The notes under the pieces: model-generated | The model's database searches: none | Seen by the model: only the letters and a program-made list of their open reading frames with translations | What the model was told of the DNA's origin: nothing | Origin: Lenisia limosa | Taxonomy: Eukaryota > Breviatea | Assembly: GCA_001655205.1 (NCBI GenBank) | Contig: LPNZ01010610.1 | Span: 1-64,000, forward strand | Reading direction: 5' to 3' | Length of the DNA: 64,000 nt | Shown: positions 51,601 through 63,616 of the stretch, one piece after another | Numbering within the stretch: position 1 is the first letter of the stretch | How the letters are laid out: every line of letters begins with the position of its first letter | Position numbers and translations under genes: made by a program

Positions 51601-54600
51601 CCCGCCTTCCTTAGTGGCGACCTGCGGGGGAGTATAATTGGAAAATTTATGAAACAAAAAAAAACCCAAATCAACTCTGTTNNNNNNNNNNNNNNNNNNN
51701 NNNNNNNNNNNNNNNNNNNNNNNNNNNNNNNNNNNNNNNNNNNNNNNNNNNNNNNNNNNNNNNNNNNNNNNNCCCCTTGTCCGCCCCCAAACAGCATAAT
51801 AATCAATGCAAGAAGCCCCCCCACCAGAAGATGTTTTCCACCAGGTACGTAGGCAACATGGATGGCGTGACCGGTGACCAGAGTGCGAACACATTGCTTT
51901 TGCTGCCGAGATTAAAATGGCGCTTCAAATGAAAAGGCAATAATTTCCCCAACCGCAAGTACTCATCCTCAGAAGACCTTCCCCCCATACAACGGTACTC
52001 CAGATTTTGACCTCAGTTGCTGATCCAGTGGCAATAAAAGCGCCGTCAGGAGAGTAGGCAACCTGACAGTGAGGGAAAGGAACAGAAGATCATGAAGAAA
52101 ATAGTTCTTTTGTTACTTAGGTACCAAACCCCGCAAACCGTTCTCACGTCGGCTCTATGCCCAGGGAGATTAAGCATTGCAATTTCTTCAGCTGAGAACG
52201 ACGGGTCTTTTTCCTCCTAAAGTGTCAGTTATACGCAATGGAGGAAATTGAAGCCTAACGCTGCTGTTGAAGATATCCCTCACATTGCAGCTCGGGCTTC
52301 CCTACGGTCCGAAAAAGACCGTTTAAATATCTATATTTATCGAGGATTTATTGGGAGATTCATTCTTTTTTGAGACCGTAGGGAGGCCCTAATTGCATCT
52401 CTACCACTATATTACCTTCTTGTTTTTCTTTGAGACCAGTTTCCAGCACTGCAACGAATTGTTGAGAAGTCCGCAGGCAACCTTTAAGAAGGAATATTAA
52501 CGAAAGGGAGCGACTGATTATTATCATGACCCCCTCCCCCAATAAAAAGACAAGAGCACGGGAAAACAATTGTGATACCCTCCCACAATGGTAGCCTTAG
52601 AAGTCTGTCTACAGCTGAGGGACACGACCTTTGAAGGGGACCTGAGGATGCAGATGGGCTTGATGGCGTCGGCGGCCTGGACCACGCGCATCTCATCAGC
52701 TGGGGGGTGAATGGAAATGGAGGAGAGAGAAAAAGGGGGGTCATCTTCGTTATTCTGAAAAAAGCAATCGCAATTCTATTGAGCAACATAAAAGGGTTCT
52801 AAAAAGGCCTTTCCACATTTTTAGGAGTAGTACTGCCCTCAGCATACTGATAAGAGCCTCTTTGATTTCCAGTCTTCTGATGCGTCTCTTCATTCTTCTC
52901 TTCGACTCCGCGTCGTCATGACACCTATCAATTAGAGGGAAAAGGAAACCATGCACCTGCACCCAATATTCAGTAAAGGCAATGTTGTCCCCCCTCCCCC
53001 AACTTGAAGGCTTCAACAGTGCGATCAGCGTTGTGGACAAATAGGAGGTCTCCTTCATCGCTGAAGTGTAAACAATTAAACACACAGGTCAATTCAGCAA
53101 ATAATTTCAAAGGCGTAGGGAATGAGTATTCGAAACCTCAATTCCACAGGTGACCACAAATAGCAATTTTATCAATATCGTATTATTCAGGGTTTCCCTA
53201 AGGTCCCAAAAAAGAAGGAAGCTCAAGAAAAAAAATTACCCTTTATAACAGTATGTTATAAAGGTGTGGCTTACCTGAATTGCACCGTAACGACACGTTC
53301 GTGAGAGGCACGCTCGAAGGAACCCCAGAAATGAAGAATTTGCTGGGGTCAACTGTAAAAAAAAAAAAAAAAAAAAANNNNNNNNNNNNNNNNNNNNNNN
53401 NNNNNNNNNNNNNNNNNNNNNNNNNNNNNNNNNNNNNNNAGAAATAGACAGGCGCCCCCTACATCCTTTTCTTTGTTGTCGACAGTGGCGACAGAGGCCA
53501 ACCAGGGTGTCATTTTCGAAGTTGCGCCTGAGCGTAAGACCTCAACCATGGCACATGCTCTCACATCACCAAAACAACCACGTCGTCGTACCTGAAGAGG
53601 ACACATCAGTAAGGAAGGGGTTGTCCGCAGCTTTAGCACGTGCTTCGGCCCTTTCGGCCTCGTCTCGGTCTTTGTCTTCTTGCGTAACCTGCAAGATAAA
53701 GAAAAGCCCCATTGCATTTGAAATATACTGTGGGGTTCTGATAACTTTGTTATTTGAAAAAAAATAGGGAGAACAGCTGCCAATAGAATACAGGATGCCT
53801 CGCAGCAAAGAGTCATACCCCCCCCTCCAACCTCCACGGTTTGTCTGTCAATTCGATACACACGAAGTTGGTGATCAGTAGAGCCGGTAATAATGATCGA
53901 CTCGGTTGGATCCATTGAAAAGGACCAGACCTGAAACGTCGGTAATTATATGAGTGGGGAAAGCAAACCCAGTACAATTAGGTCATCCCTCTTGAAGTTT
54001 TGAACACTCCCATTGTTAAAAGAGAAAAGTGGCTCTCCCACCTCCTTCGGGTGTCCCATCATGGTCTGGAAGCAGTGTTGCGAGTCCACATCCCAGGCTT
54101 TGACAAAGGTGTCCTTGGAGGCCGACAACAAGACGTTCTGTGAGTGAACCAGAGCCACAGCTAAACAATGGGTGAGATAATGCTATTATTGTGAAATACC
54201 AATGTCTCAATGGAGTGATGAGTTTTGGTAGACAGGAAAGGTAATTGCAAAAGAGGCATTGAAAGCAGCAGCATGGAACCGTTGAAGGAAGTATTTGCTG
54301 CCAGTATTCTTGCCACTCAATTTGTACAAAGTCTTCCACTCCCCATACCAGTGATCGCATCTTTATGTCCCTTGAATCTGTGGAGGCCTTGTTCAGCTAC
54401 AACATCCCAAATAATAACATCGGTATCGCGAGATCCTTGGGTGTAAACAGTAATAAGGAAGAAGGAAGAGAAATCTATCAAAAGTAGAGTGGGAGAATAC
54501 TCCTCCTAATCTGTTTCATTGCAGCATATCATATACTATGTGAATATCAAAGAACGATAGACCAACTTTCGCCTAGGTTTGCCGCCTCCCCCCACAGACC

Positions 54601-55119
54601 TGACACCAGCCATGCGCCGTCGTGAACAAATTTCATACATGTGATAGCCTTACGATGCCCGTTCAATACCACCATTTCGGTAGCTGAGGAGGGATAAGGA
54701 TCAAGAACTGATTTATCTTAGCTTGAAGAGGAAAAGCACGCCAGACCATCAAGGAAATGATTAAACCAAAGCATGATCCCAATTAAAAACAACATTGTAT
54801 CCCACCAACCAGTTGCAAACTCGAATATTCGGATGTAACCATCTTGATAGCCGATAGCAAGGAGCTTCTCGTCAGGAGAGAGGCACACGCAGGTTGAAGG
54901 GGAAGTCTCACCCCTGAAAACACGAATCTGAGAGGGTGAACAAAATTTTCGCTGGATCCTCTTTACCATCTCGGCTGTTTTGATATTCCAAAGCTGTACA
55001 TGCTCAAGCGCAGAGGATAGGACGAAGTGACCGTCTTTGGTCAACTGAACCTCTCCTTCTCGGGAAGAGATCACACCAAAGGATCCTTCTTCCTCGTAAC
55101 GAAGATACGTTTTCACCAT
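48606..55119 (-). CDS. WDR3: WD repeat-containing protein 3 homolog (Utp12/Dip2), small-subunit processome component
   Basis: In the UtpB subcomplex of the nucleolar small-subunit processome this protein supports 18S rRNA maturation. ATG 55119 gives [20 protein letters not shown], the typical WDR3 start; an in-frame upstream ATG at 55161 is less likely. More than 15 exons encode two beta-propellers: [40 protein letters not shown] (about 54120), [20 protein letters not shown] (about 53880), [20 protein letters not shown] (about 50920) and [20 protein letters not shown] (about 50340). Between and behind them are charged linkers. A C-terminal Utp12 domain is visible ([20 protein letters not shown] near 49445 and [17 protein letters not shown] near 49010), followed by a Lys-rich tail ([20 protein letters not shown]). 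The exact stop is uncertain; the frame used here closes at 48606. Three gaps fall in it. It probably shares a 187-bp promoter with AIDA. Confidence 0.93.
52294..52389. mobile_element. Short hairpin element (MITE-like), arm type 2
   Basis: The arms GGGCTTCCCTACGGTCCGAA and TTTTTTGAGACCGTAGGGAG are imperfect complements. The interior TTTATCGAGGATTTATTGGG is close to the core at 9874-9968 and 41247-41341. It sits in a WDR3 intron between the exon ending LKEKQE and the exon [18 protein letters not shown] solo arm (GGTTTCCCTAAGGTCCC) lies at 53190-53217. Confidence 0.75.
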
Positions 55120-55306
55120 CTTTATCGCGAAGAGAAAGCAAAAACAAAAAATCATCGCCATTTATTTGATTACTTTGATTACTTTTTTGCTTGTTAAAAA
55201 AAATCTCGGAAATAATCCTCTATTGATGTGTATCACGGAGTTATACGCATATAACTGAAAAGAAATAAATTATTGAATACCAATTGGGTCCGGGCCTATT
55301 TCCAGT
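55120..55306. promoter_or_regulatory. Bidirectional promoter region of WDR3 and AIDA
   Basis: Only 187 bp separate the divergent start codons of WDR3 (55119, minus) and AIDA (55307, plus). The space is AT-rich with no recognised binding site. That it serves both genes is inferred from the arrangement. Confidence 0.6.
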
Positions 55307-57254
55307 ATGGATGAACAGGTCAATCAAAAGGCGAAAGCCAAGGTGAGCCCGCATTACAATTTACTTATACTCACTTATGTTAGTGGCTGAAAAGCTTCGA
55401 CGAAGCAATGGAGTTTGACTCTTGGGGACAACTTATTGAAGCATCTGAGGCCTATCGCAAGTTGGTATTGTTGTAATTTTTAAAAAATGGTTCTATCAAG
55501 CTATGTGGCGGATTTAACCTCTCCCACCCACCCTCCTCTATATCATATTCCCAACCTTACAACGCAGACTTGCAGCAATGGTTCAGAGCTTTGAAGAGGA
55601 GTATGTTGGAGAGTCCATCCCGGAAGCAGAGCGGGTAAGAAGCGATTTCATTTCCACAGGGTCTTCTTTTTTCCTCACGCATTCAGACCCTGTTGAACCG
55701 TTTTGCGCTCGTGACACGTGTCAGAGCACAGGCAATCGAGGATGCTGAGGCTAGTATGGGGAATGTTGGATATAGGATTTGCAGGGTTTAGTATTCTGTC
55801 TGATAGTGGGTAGAAACAGATTAACACATCATTACCATTTTTATTAACTGAAAGGAAACCAGTTGCAGTAGATTGTCTTGGTCTAAACATTCTTCGGACA
55901 ATTTATTACCTTACCGATTTTCCCATATTATAATTTTACGTTTCCTATTTCACTAATCTCTTCAGCATTTAGCCTGAATGACCTGCGTAAGGTGCGAATT
56001 GTTGTGGAAAACGCTTTCACCCCCACATCTCTCTCCTCCTCCCCATTTCCCATTGACTTGACCCCGTACCAAAGCCAACTTAACCGAACCACGTGAGTTG
56101 GAGTGCGGGGTATTTATTAACTCTGGAATTAGGTTCTTATCAAACAAAAAAACGCAGTTTTTTTTATATCGTATGTATCATTGTGTCACTGCAGTGCCTG
56201 GCTTCCTTCAAATTTCGGACATTTCCTTATCCCGCTAGACCCACACACCAACACGACTCGAGTGACGATGAAGATGACCGAATTAACACCAAAGGAACAC
56301 TCCTGCCAAGGCCGCCGCCGAGTGCCACTGGTGGGTAATCTGATCTTACTTTCAAATTATTATGGTGATATTTTGGAGAAAAATATGTTTACCTGATGAG
56401 CTATTTTTTTTTTTTTTTTTACCCAGCAGGTACACAAGTGTCTCTAATGATCACGAAGATTGGGCTCAAAAAAGCCTCACAGTACATTGAGCCTTTCGCC
56501 ACAATATCCGTTCTTGGTGGGGAGCTTGTGGGTATGAACTAATACTCCCTAACGGGAGATATTAGTTCAATCAACGAGGCAAAAACTCTTTCTGGGAGTT
56601 GAATTAGAGGAAGACCATTAATTTTAATATTCATCCATATTTGCCTATTTGACCGACAAGATGCCGCGGGAACCGTTATCGAAAAAGTTCAAGATACCCC
56701 AGTCATGCTTGAGAAGGAAGAAAACTACGTTCTTGGTTCCTGCGAAGTCCATTTACAGGTGTGATCCTAACCCCTCACTTTGTACTTCACTATTACTTTC
56801 TCTGGAACTGTTGTTAATTCTGGATTATTTTTGTGGTCTTTTAACTGAAGTGAAGTCCAATCACTGACAGTCGTATTAGTCAGAGTTTCTCACCTCGTAG
56901 ACCGACTTAGAATCTTGGGGAACAGGTGCCTGCATAGCTCTTGAATTCAAGCACTACAAACCAAAGAAAGAGAAGGTTTCAACTAAGGCGTGGAGCTTCA
57001 TGGATGTTGACAAGCTTCAAGCTGGTGATAAGACTCTTCAAATGTATGAAAATGTGTCCTTTGCTCTTTGGATCAATTTAGCAGCTTTCGAAGAACTACT
57101 GATTTTTTGCCATCTTCCTGACTTTAATTGTTGGAATAGTGATCATTGATCGTTTAGTTTCAAGAAGCCATTAGACCCAAGGAGACGAAAAACCAAACTC
57201 CTTAGTGTCAAGCCTCTTTACTGTCACGTAACTGTGACTTTGAGGAAATCCTAG
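55307..57254 (+). CDS. AIDA: AIDA homolog (axin interactor, dorsalization-associated protein) with C-terminal C2-type domain
   Basis: In animals AIDA binds Axin and opposes JNK activation, and it has been linked to ER-associated degradation; its role in protists is unknown. ATG 55307 starts MDEQVNQKAKAKWLKSFDEA, an N-terminal helical segment that continues EFDSWGQLIEASEAYRKLAA and MVQSFEEEYVGESIPEAER. An acidic linker (SSDDEDDRINTKGTLLPRP, about 56250) precedes the C2-like domain: VSLMITKIGLKKASQYIEPF (about 56440), ISVLGGELV, VHLQTDLESWGTGACIALEF (spliced, about 56748-56940), KHYKPKKEKVSTKAW (about 56953) and RRRKTKLLSVKPLYCHVTVT (about 57180). KHYKPKKEKVSTK and LLSVKPLYCHVTV are strongly AIDA-like. 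The protein ends LRKS with stop at 57252-57254 and appears complete, about 300 residues, close to the animal length. About eight small exons. It is convergent with RWDD4. Confidence 0.93.
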
Positions 57255-57485
57255 GAGGTATGTATGTTATATAGGGTGTATTTTCTTGTTTATTCGTTTA
57301 TTTGTACATGGGTTGATGTACTGTTTTTTTTATCTTTCAAACCTGTGCAGAATGTTTACGTTCTCTTTTGAAGTGTGAAATAGTTCCATCAAATAAATAC
57401 CATATCTAATATACAAAGTCGGGAGTTTGACTAGTTGCTATTGCCAGTTCGCCTAAGGTATTATTATGTGAGGAACGACCGCTCA

Positions 57486-58576
57486 TCAAACTTTCCCAAC
57501 ATACGATAAATGGCTGACAAGATCAACCCAGCCTTTACCCTCAGTATCATCAGGGTTCAGCTGGAGTTTTTTCTTTTGTTTCTTTGTGAGTGCCTAAGAT
57601 TTGAGAAACAAAAAATGCGTATACACTCAGCGTTGATAAACGCCTTCGGATACACAATATTGCCGCGAAAACAGCGAAAATTATCAACCCTTGGCTGTAC
57701 CTGCCTCTCCTTGATTGCAGATTTTGAGTCTTTTTCAGCTTGTTCATTTTCTGTCAGCACTGGGGCTGTTGGAGATGATGTTTTCTTCACCTCATCCTAA
57801 GATGTCAGAGGGGGGGGGGGGTNNNNNNNNNNNNNNNNNNNNNNNNNNNNNNNNNNNNNNNNNNNNNNNNNNNNNNNNNNNNNNNNNNNNNNNNNNNNNN
57901 NNNNNGTAACTCTCCATCATAAACAATCTCCTGAAAATCGCATCGAAGGGCCTCAACAATGGTAAACATCATGGGCATTCCAAGCATGTCTTCCGAACAC
58001 TGCAACAGGTCAAAGCAAAAGGTCCCCTATCCAAATTCTATGAAAAGCTGAGGCTGAGGTTGCTCTCCTGGTGATGCCCTGTGGTAAAAAGCCCAGCAAC
58101 CTGTTCCATAAGGAAGTTAAGGATGTGCTTCTTCCTATGTGGAGAGAGCCTGTTGTTTTGGAACGCATCCAGGTTCAAGACCGGCGGCTCGAAGGGGTAC
58201 ATTTCGGGGATAGTCACGCCGAGTAGGAGCCAGAAAACCTTGGAGTTGGTGTCGGAGTAGTCTAAATGGTTTGTATTAATGACACGTAAGAATCTCAAGG
58301 ATAATAAACCTTCTCAAAAGGCGGGCAATTTATAAATAGGAGGGTGTAACCGCCTGAACTCAAATATATTGCAGGGGGAAATACGACTGCTCAAGAAAGA
58401 AAGGTTTCCCATTCGCCTAATTTCCCCCTCCTACCAACATCATCTTCATCAATTGGTGCGATCTTGACCTGATAACTGGTGTTGCTGTCGGCAGTGTATA
58501 TACCATCAATTCCCCAAATTGATTCCAGGGCTTCAACTTCCTCCTCTTGGAGCTCCAAAGCTTCTTCAGCAGACAT
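57486..58576 (-). CDS. RWDD4: RWD domain-containing protein 4 homolog
   Basis: RWD domains are ubiquitin-E2-like folds without catalytic Cys that act in protein binding; the role of RWDD4 is poorly defined. ATG 58576 gives MSAEEALELQEEEVEALESI, matching the family's acidic first helix (LEALESI[WY]G). The core includes PEMYPFEPPVLNLDAFQNN, with the RWD-typical YPxxPP-type motif as MYPFEPP (about 58215-58150), SPHRKKHILNFLMEQV and LGMPMMFTIVEALRCDFQEI (about 57990). After a gap (57823-57905) comes a Ser/Glu/Lys linker (KKTSSPTAPVLTENEQAEKD) and a last exon LNPDDTEGKGWVDLVSHLSY ending at 57486. The tail GWVDLVSHLS is the feature that points to RWDD4 (human form GWNWVDVVKHLS) rather than RWDD1 or GCN2-binding relatives. 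Complete except for the gap. Confidence 0.85.
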
Positions 58577-58944
58577 TGGAGAGAAAACAGAGACTGTCGT
58601 GATAGATGAAATAGAAAACTGCCCAAATCAAACTTGACTTCTCTAACTTGGTATTTTATATTGTTGTGGCGTCAACAATCACGTTCAATATAAGAGGAGG
58701 AGACAAGGATTACTAAGGTGTGTAAGGTGTAAAAGGAGGAGAGAGGCGGGGCTGGCGGGCCGGGGCGGGGTGTAATATTTATTTTTCGAAATCTCTCTAT
58801 CTCTCTATGCCTCGACAGTTTCTCTATATCAGCCCCCCAGCCCAGCCCAACCCAGCCCCCCCTCTTCTTACTCTCTTTAGTGCAATCGAGAAGAAAAAGT
58901 TTAATAATATAATTGAATTGAGTTGGAACCTGACGCTTGACAAC

Positions 58945-59979
58945 ATGGGAGGGGTGTGATGGTATTGAGATAGTTAACATTTTCAATGTTTTTTTTGTTT
59001 TGTTTTTGTGGAGAGCCTTACCACTTAGGACGTGTATCAAGCCGATTTCTTCCCTGAGTCACCAAATACCGTTGATCTCACAGGTAATATTTTCTATTTT
59101 GTTGCATTAGTCAAAATTACAGGCTGCTGTCACCTTTGGGCCAGTACATCAAAAGAAGAGAACTGTGTAGAGAGCCTCAGGGATGAATCTATGTCAACGT
59201 TTTGGCAGAGTGAGGGCAAAAATGAACACTTCATCCAGGTTCAGTTCCCAAGCTGGGTCCATGTGAAGGTTAGTAACTATACCGTTCATGAATATACATA
59301 CTCCATATAATACAAAGTATAGATTATTATGACTTCAGTACTTTCTGCTATTACAACTCTAGTCAGTTGGTGTTTTAGCCCCCCTTGACTATCATGAGAG
59401 CTACACCCCAAGGTGCGTAGCTTATCATAATATATCATATACATCATATGTAGAAATGGAAGCAATCGCAAATATATCAAGCGAGTTATTTCAAATACTG
59501 GGGGTATACTACCATCTTCTGAACCTAGGGTTATAAATATATCTGAACGTAATCTATCAAGCTAGTGTTTTGAGTTACAGTGCAGGTGCTTTGCTCTTGT
59601 ATTTGGTGATGAACCAGCATCCTTTCCGTACCTCCAATTTGACCCGAAACTACCAGAATCAGCCTTGTTATATGAGGCCGAAATGCCCCCGCAAGACTGG
59701 ACCATTTTCAACTATAGGTTTGACTTTTGACGCGATACCTTCAGAATTCTGGCGCCTGTATAACCAATCTGATACAATGTAATAATAGTCTTTTAAGTGG
59801 AATTCTGGACAGTGTTTCTTATTTTTCGTCAGCGAAGCCCCTGTGGGCTGTTTTGGCTTTCGTATCTACTTCCGACATATGTTCCGACTTGGCTTGAACT
59901 GCCAGGTAACAAGAATCACAATTAGGGGCTCCGTCGTACAAAGGTGGGCATCGGCTGAATATCTAGCTGTGGTATTGTA
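58945..59979 (+). CDS. APC10/DOC-domain-like protein (anaphase-promoting complex subunit 10 homolog)
   Basis: APC10/Doc1 helps the anaphase-promoting complex bind degron-bearing substrates. The clear part is ASTSKEENCVESLRDESMST followed by FWQSEG and HFIQVQFPSWVHVK (about 59140-59269). This aligns with the DOC-domain block of the form LSSxKPGNGVxxLRDxNLxTYWQSDG...NIQF. A later exon, GCFGFRIYFRHMFRLGLNCQ and VTRITIRGS (about 59845-59935), fits the final DOC strands in place of the usual NHQNGRDTHxRQI segment. The key NH and GRDTH residues are replaced, so this is a divergent member. The stop is at 59977-59979. The first exon is probably tiny (ATG 58945, MGG) joined to DVYQADFFPESPNTVDLTG; this is inferred. 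The exon at about 59580-59720 has two possible frames and is unresolved. Other galactose-binding-like (F5/8-type) proteins are the alternative. Confidence 0.62.
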
Positions 59980-60149
59980 GGGGATTTGGATATTAACCTT
60001 ATAGCGATGAAGCCCCTTCAAAGCTCAGGGGACTAAGGTGACAAAACGACTCGCATGTGCTTTCTGATGTCACCAAATGTGTGGTGACTTTTCCTTTCAA
60101 CCTCCATTTTGAAGTCGCTTATCTTTTTGTAACCTTTTTCTTTCAAAAC

Positions 60150-62593
60150 CTATGCATTCATTCTACCCATACCATTCCTTAAATAAACATGACGGCCTAG
60201 TCCCTCTTCTTTGTATCTTGTCTCACCTATTTTAATAAGAAAGGGAGAATGTAGAGAATATGTGATATTAGTAAACATGAAAAATGGTAATGAGCCCATT
60301 AAGCCGTCAATAGCAACAGTACCCTCCCTCCCTACTGAAGCCAGGAAAGTGAGTTTATCGTGATAGGCGGAACCAAAGTTCAGAGCAGGTACACCAAGTT
60401 CTTTGGCAATTGCCTAGGGTGTAACGGGGTGTTTTTTTGGCAGTATGCCGTATTCGCGACAACTACCACTCATACCAACTGAACATTTCTGGCATAGAGC
60501 TGAGGATCAGCCTTTTCTTCAGTAGAAGGGTAGTAAATTGGGAGGTAGGTGATCTCAGCTCTGTTGACAAACTGGCTTGCCATACGGAGAATATGCCTAA
60601 TGATGTGTAATGGTCGAGAGGTCGAGAAAAGCAAGGGATTTTTTTTTTTTGGCTGAAGCTCGTATATCACATGATCCCTCAAATGCGACAATAAATAGAA
60701 CTTTCTTGGTACCAAAAAGCCATGATTCATTCAATGCCCCAAATGAACGTCGATCGAGTCCAACCCAGCCAATGAACATACCATCCAAACGGTGCCGACT
60801 CCCAGGTCAGCGAAAAGTTTTTGCAGTTGTAGTGGATGGCAACAGGCAAAACAGGCTCCCCACTAATGAAGCCGCCTGGGGAGGGATGAAGATTAATACA
60901 TACAAAACACAATTAATTCAGAAACCTCCTCAAAAGCATCACAAACCTGTTTTGAATTGAAGGATATTTTCGCCGTTTGACGTGGTTCCTTCAGGGAATA
61001 GGACAAGAGGTGGCATTTTGCGACGGCTAGAAAGCGGTTTAGTGAAAGAGAACAGCGAATTAAAAAGAACAAAACATACAATATAATTACATTTCGTAAT
61101 ACAAAGTACATAAATGTGAACTCGGCTGCATTGTCATTGGTTAAATAAATACATGTACATAGTCAATATATGCTTGTAGTAAATAATAATACATATCATA
61201 TATTATACATATACATGTATAAAATATCATATGCTAGTTTGCCCCCCCCCCNNNNNNNNNNNNNNNNNNNNNNNNNNNNNNNNNNNNNNNNNNNNNNNNN
61301 NNNNNNNNNNNNNNNNNNNNNNNTAAGAAGTTAATACATGAAGAAGTCAAGGCTAACGCGGAGTCAAAAGTGGTCCATACCCAACTCACCGCCTTAGTAC
61401 CAGATCGGTCAACGTAAATGGTTCGGAAGAGGGTGGCCATAATACCAAAAATTGGGATCTGCACACTGTCAGCAATAGGCAATAGTGCTAATAGTGTAGC
61501 TCTATCAGATATTAAATGATAGATTATATCTCCCGAGCCTCCTCCCCCCATCCCCTTCACAAACCGTTTTAACAGTGTGTTTGGAAACAAACGAAGGCAA
61601 AATAATGGACATCAAAAGAAGAATGTCTAGATAGGACGTGTGGTTGGAAACAACTAAAAAAACATTACAAGCTCAAAAAAAAGAGAAAGGGGAGGAGAGG
61701 AGAGGGGTTGTATGGTGATGCACAATAAAAACAAATAAGTATCAATAATTTCCCATTAGATATTGCGTAAATGCATCATGAATAACCCGAACAAATGTGT
61801 GTCACCCCCCCCCCCCCNNNNNNNNNNNNNNNNNNNNNNNNNNNNNNNNNNNNNNNNNNNNNNNNNNNNNNNNNNNNNNNNNNNNNNNNNNNNNNNNNNN
61901 NNNNNNNNNNNNNCTCCTTTGGTTTTGTACTACGATTGGGAAAATTAGGGTATTATAACGCAGTCAAAAAGAGAAGATGATGTAAAAGGAATAAATACCC
62001 CTCTGGTAGTCTCAAACCTGATAAAAGGAGAAGAAGAACATTTGGATTCTTGAAGTGAGACGGTTGAAGTCCAGCAGCTTGAAGCGCCAATCTTCCATGT
62101 AAAAAAAAGGCAAAGCCACTTCTAATTTTCCAAAGACGTTCAACCCGGCTAACAAGGATATGTTTTGCACCATGACTGAGACATATCGTCGGGATCAGGA
62201 TAGGGAACCCCAATATGCGCCAAGAATCCAGTCACATAACCGAGACAGCCGAAGAAGATGAAGAAAAACTATGGGGATTAAGGTAGTAGTCTTCGTAAGG
62301 GAACAAAAATGATAGAATTCACTGTATATTTCAAATGATACTCACTTATCTCAGGGTATCAAAAAATAGCATATAAGACAAGAAATATAGGCAAAAATAG
62401 GCTAAAAGTACTTGAAATACCATACCATTTTAAACGGCAAGAGGGGGAGGAAAAGGAAAATTTTTAACCAAGTATAAATCACTGCAGAGAGTCGTTGAGA
62501 GGGGTAGTCTGAGCGGAAGAAGCAATCCCATTCTGGATGGATTTTCACAACTTCTTTGCGACTCATTTTCGAAAAGTCGCGAGTTTGGCTCAT
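60150..62593 (-). CDS. Lysophospholipid acyltransferase, PlsC/LPCAT type
   Basis: This membrane enzyme transfers an acyl group from acyl-CoA to a lysophospholipid, as in phospholipid remodelling. ATG 62593 gives MSQTRDFSKMSRKEVVKIHP and an N-terminal span (TWLKIFLFLPLLPFKMV), then a second (FFFIFFGCLGYVTGFLAHIG, about 62270-62210). Catalytic block I is NHTSYLD (about 61645), the HX4D motif. It is followed by LLLMSIILPSFVSKHTVKTV and IPIFGIMATLFRTIYVDRSG (about 61460-61400). Block III is PPLVLFPEGTTSNGENILQF (about 61010-60965), and block IV is EPVLPVAIHY (about 60855). The region ASQFVNRAEITYLPIYYPST is typical of LPCAT/LPEAT members. The C-terminal part (AIAKELGVPALNFGSAYHDK) reads through to a TAG at 60150, though an earlier end is possible. 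Two gaps fall in introns (61252-61323, 61818-61913). Substrate preference (PC, PE or PA) cannot be decided here. No EF-hands were seen. Confidence 0.88.
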
Positions 62594-62953
62594 TTGTTTG
62601 AGGGTATCCTCTAATTAGTTAGAATGAGCCTTTTAGTCAATAACAAGCCTACCAGTAAGGAGATGGGCGTCCTTTGAAGTATTGTTGGGCTTGGTCATTG
62701 CAAGGCTTTTTGTCAAATACACCTAAGTGTCAAAATTCTACACAATGTCTAACATTAATTTGTTTCCGTGATGAAATGGCAAATATTTTCAATTTCATAA
62801 CAGATTCAACAAGTAGGGTTTATATAGCGGCTTTTGAAAAACCAACCGTCCAACCTTGGCCGTTTTATGACACAAATATATTTTGAAACAGTTCTGGAAC
62901 AGTTGTTTAATCAAAACAAAGACGACAACGGTTATTTACTTCTCTCACATAAA

Positions 62954-63616
62954 TGGCAGTTGAGCTATTCAGCTCTGAAGGCCTTCTTATCACCTCGCCT
63001 GAGCGACTACAAGCTGATTTTATTACTCCTGCTCAACTTCTGATCAAAACTTGGCAGCAGCTTGAATCCCTGTGTGGCCTGCTACGAAAGGTCAGTTTCC
63101 GACCGTTTTATTGATGTTAATCACAATGGTAGAACCCTAACCGCGTTAGAAGTACTCAGCACATTGCAATGAGGCACAGGCTTTGAATAAGGATATTGTA
63201 GTCAAGTATGGTCGATTGCTTCTTGAGGTGAGCAGAGTGGCACTATATTGCTTTAAAGCTCCACAATTTACCTGTTTTTCTTGAGATGTTTATCTCATCA
63301 CATAATATGCAAACAATATTTATAATTGGGAATTACTCTTGGTACCTGCTTACTCTTCAGACAAAGAATGCTCGTGAATCCCTAAAGAGCTTGCTTACTA
63401 CTTTAAACGATGCCAGAAACAGCAGCGCTGTTACTGATAGAGGTTCGTTGTATTTTTTTCATTATTTTTGCTTTATAAGGTTATTAACCTAACGCTGCTT
63501 AGATGGTCAAGGCCCATCATCCATTCTTGCTGGACAGGAATTCACTATCTTCTCAGCTCCGTTTCTGGCACTCTATTTCGACTCATCAAGTGTTGGTGCT
63601 GGGTTGCTTTGTAAAT
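62954..63616 (+). CDS. Small unknown protein, about 145 residues, partly helical
   Basis: I do not recognise this protein. Four exons join in frame: 62954 onward (MAVELFSSEGLLITSPERLQ, then ADFITPAQLLIKTWQQLESL), about 63150-63226 (KYSAHCNEAQALNKDIVVKY), about 63360-63450 (TKNARESLKSLLTTLNDARN) and about 63504-63616 (GPSSILAGQEFTIFSAPFLA, ending SVGAGLLCK, TGA). Splice edges are GT-AG. The middle is likely helical, with coiled-coil character, as in small subunits of larger complexes, but no family can be assigned. The start codon is 361 bp from the divergent acyltransferase start. The frame continuity across three introns is the main support that it is real. Confidence 0.55.

Noticed and set aside
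55120-55161. Upstream in-frame ATG for WDR3 (MAMIFCFCFLFAIK)
   Set aside because: WDR3 proteins start with MVK-YLRYE, which is found at 55119; the upstream residues are not family-like.
58672-59040. A 122-codon minus-strand frame
   Set aside because: Low-complexity sequence in the space between the divergent RWDD4 and APC10-like starts, with no homology seen.
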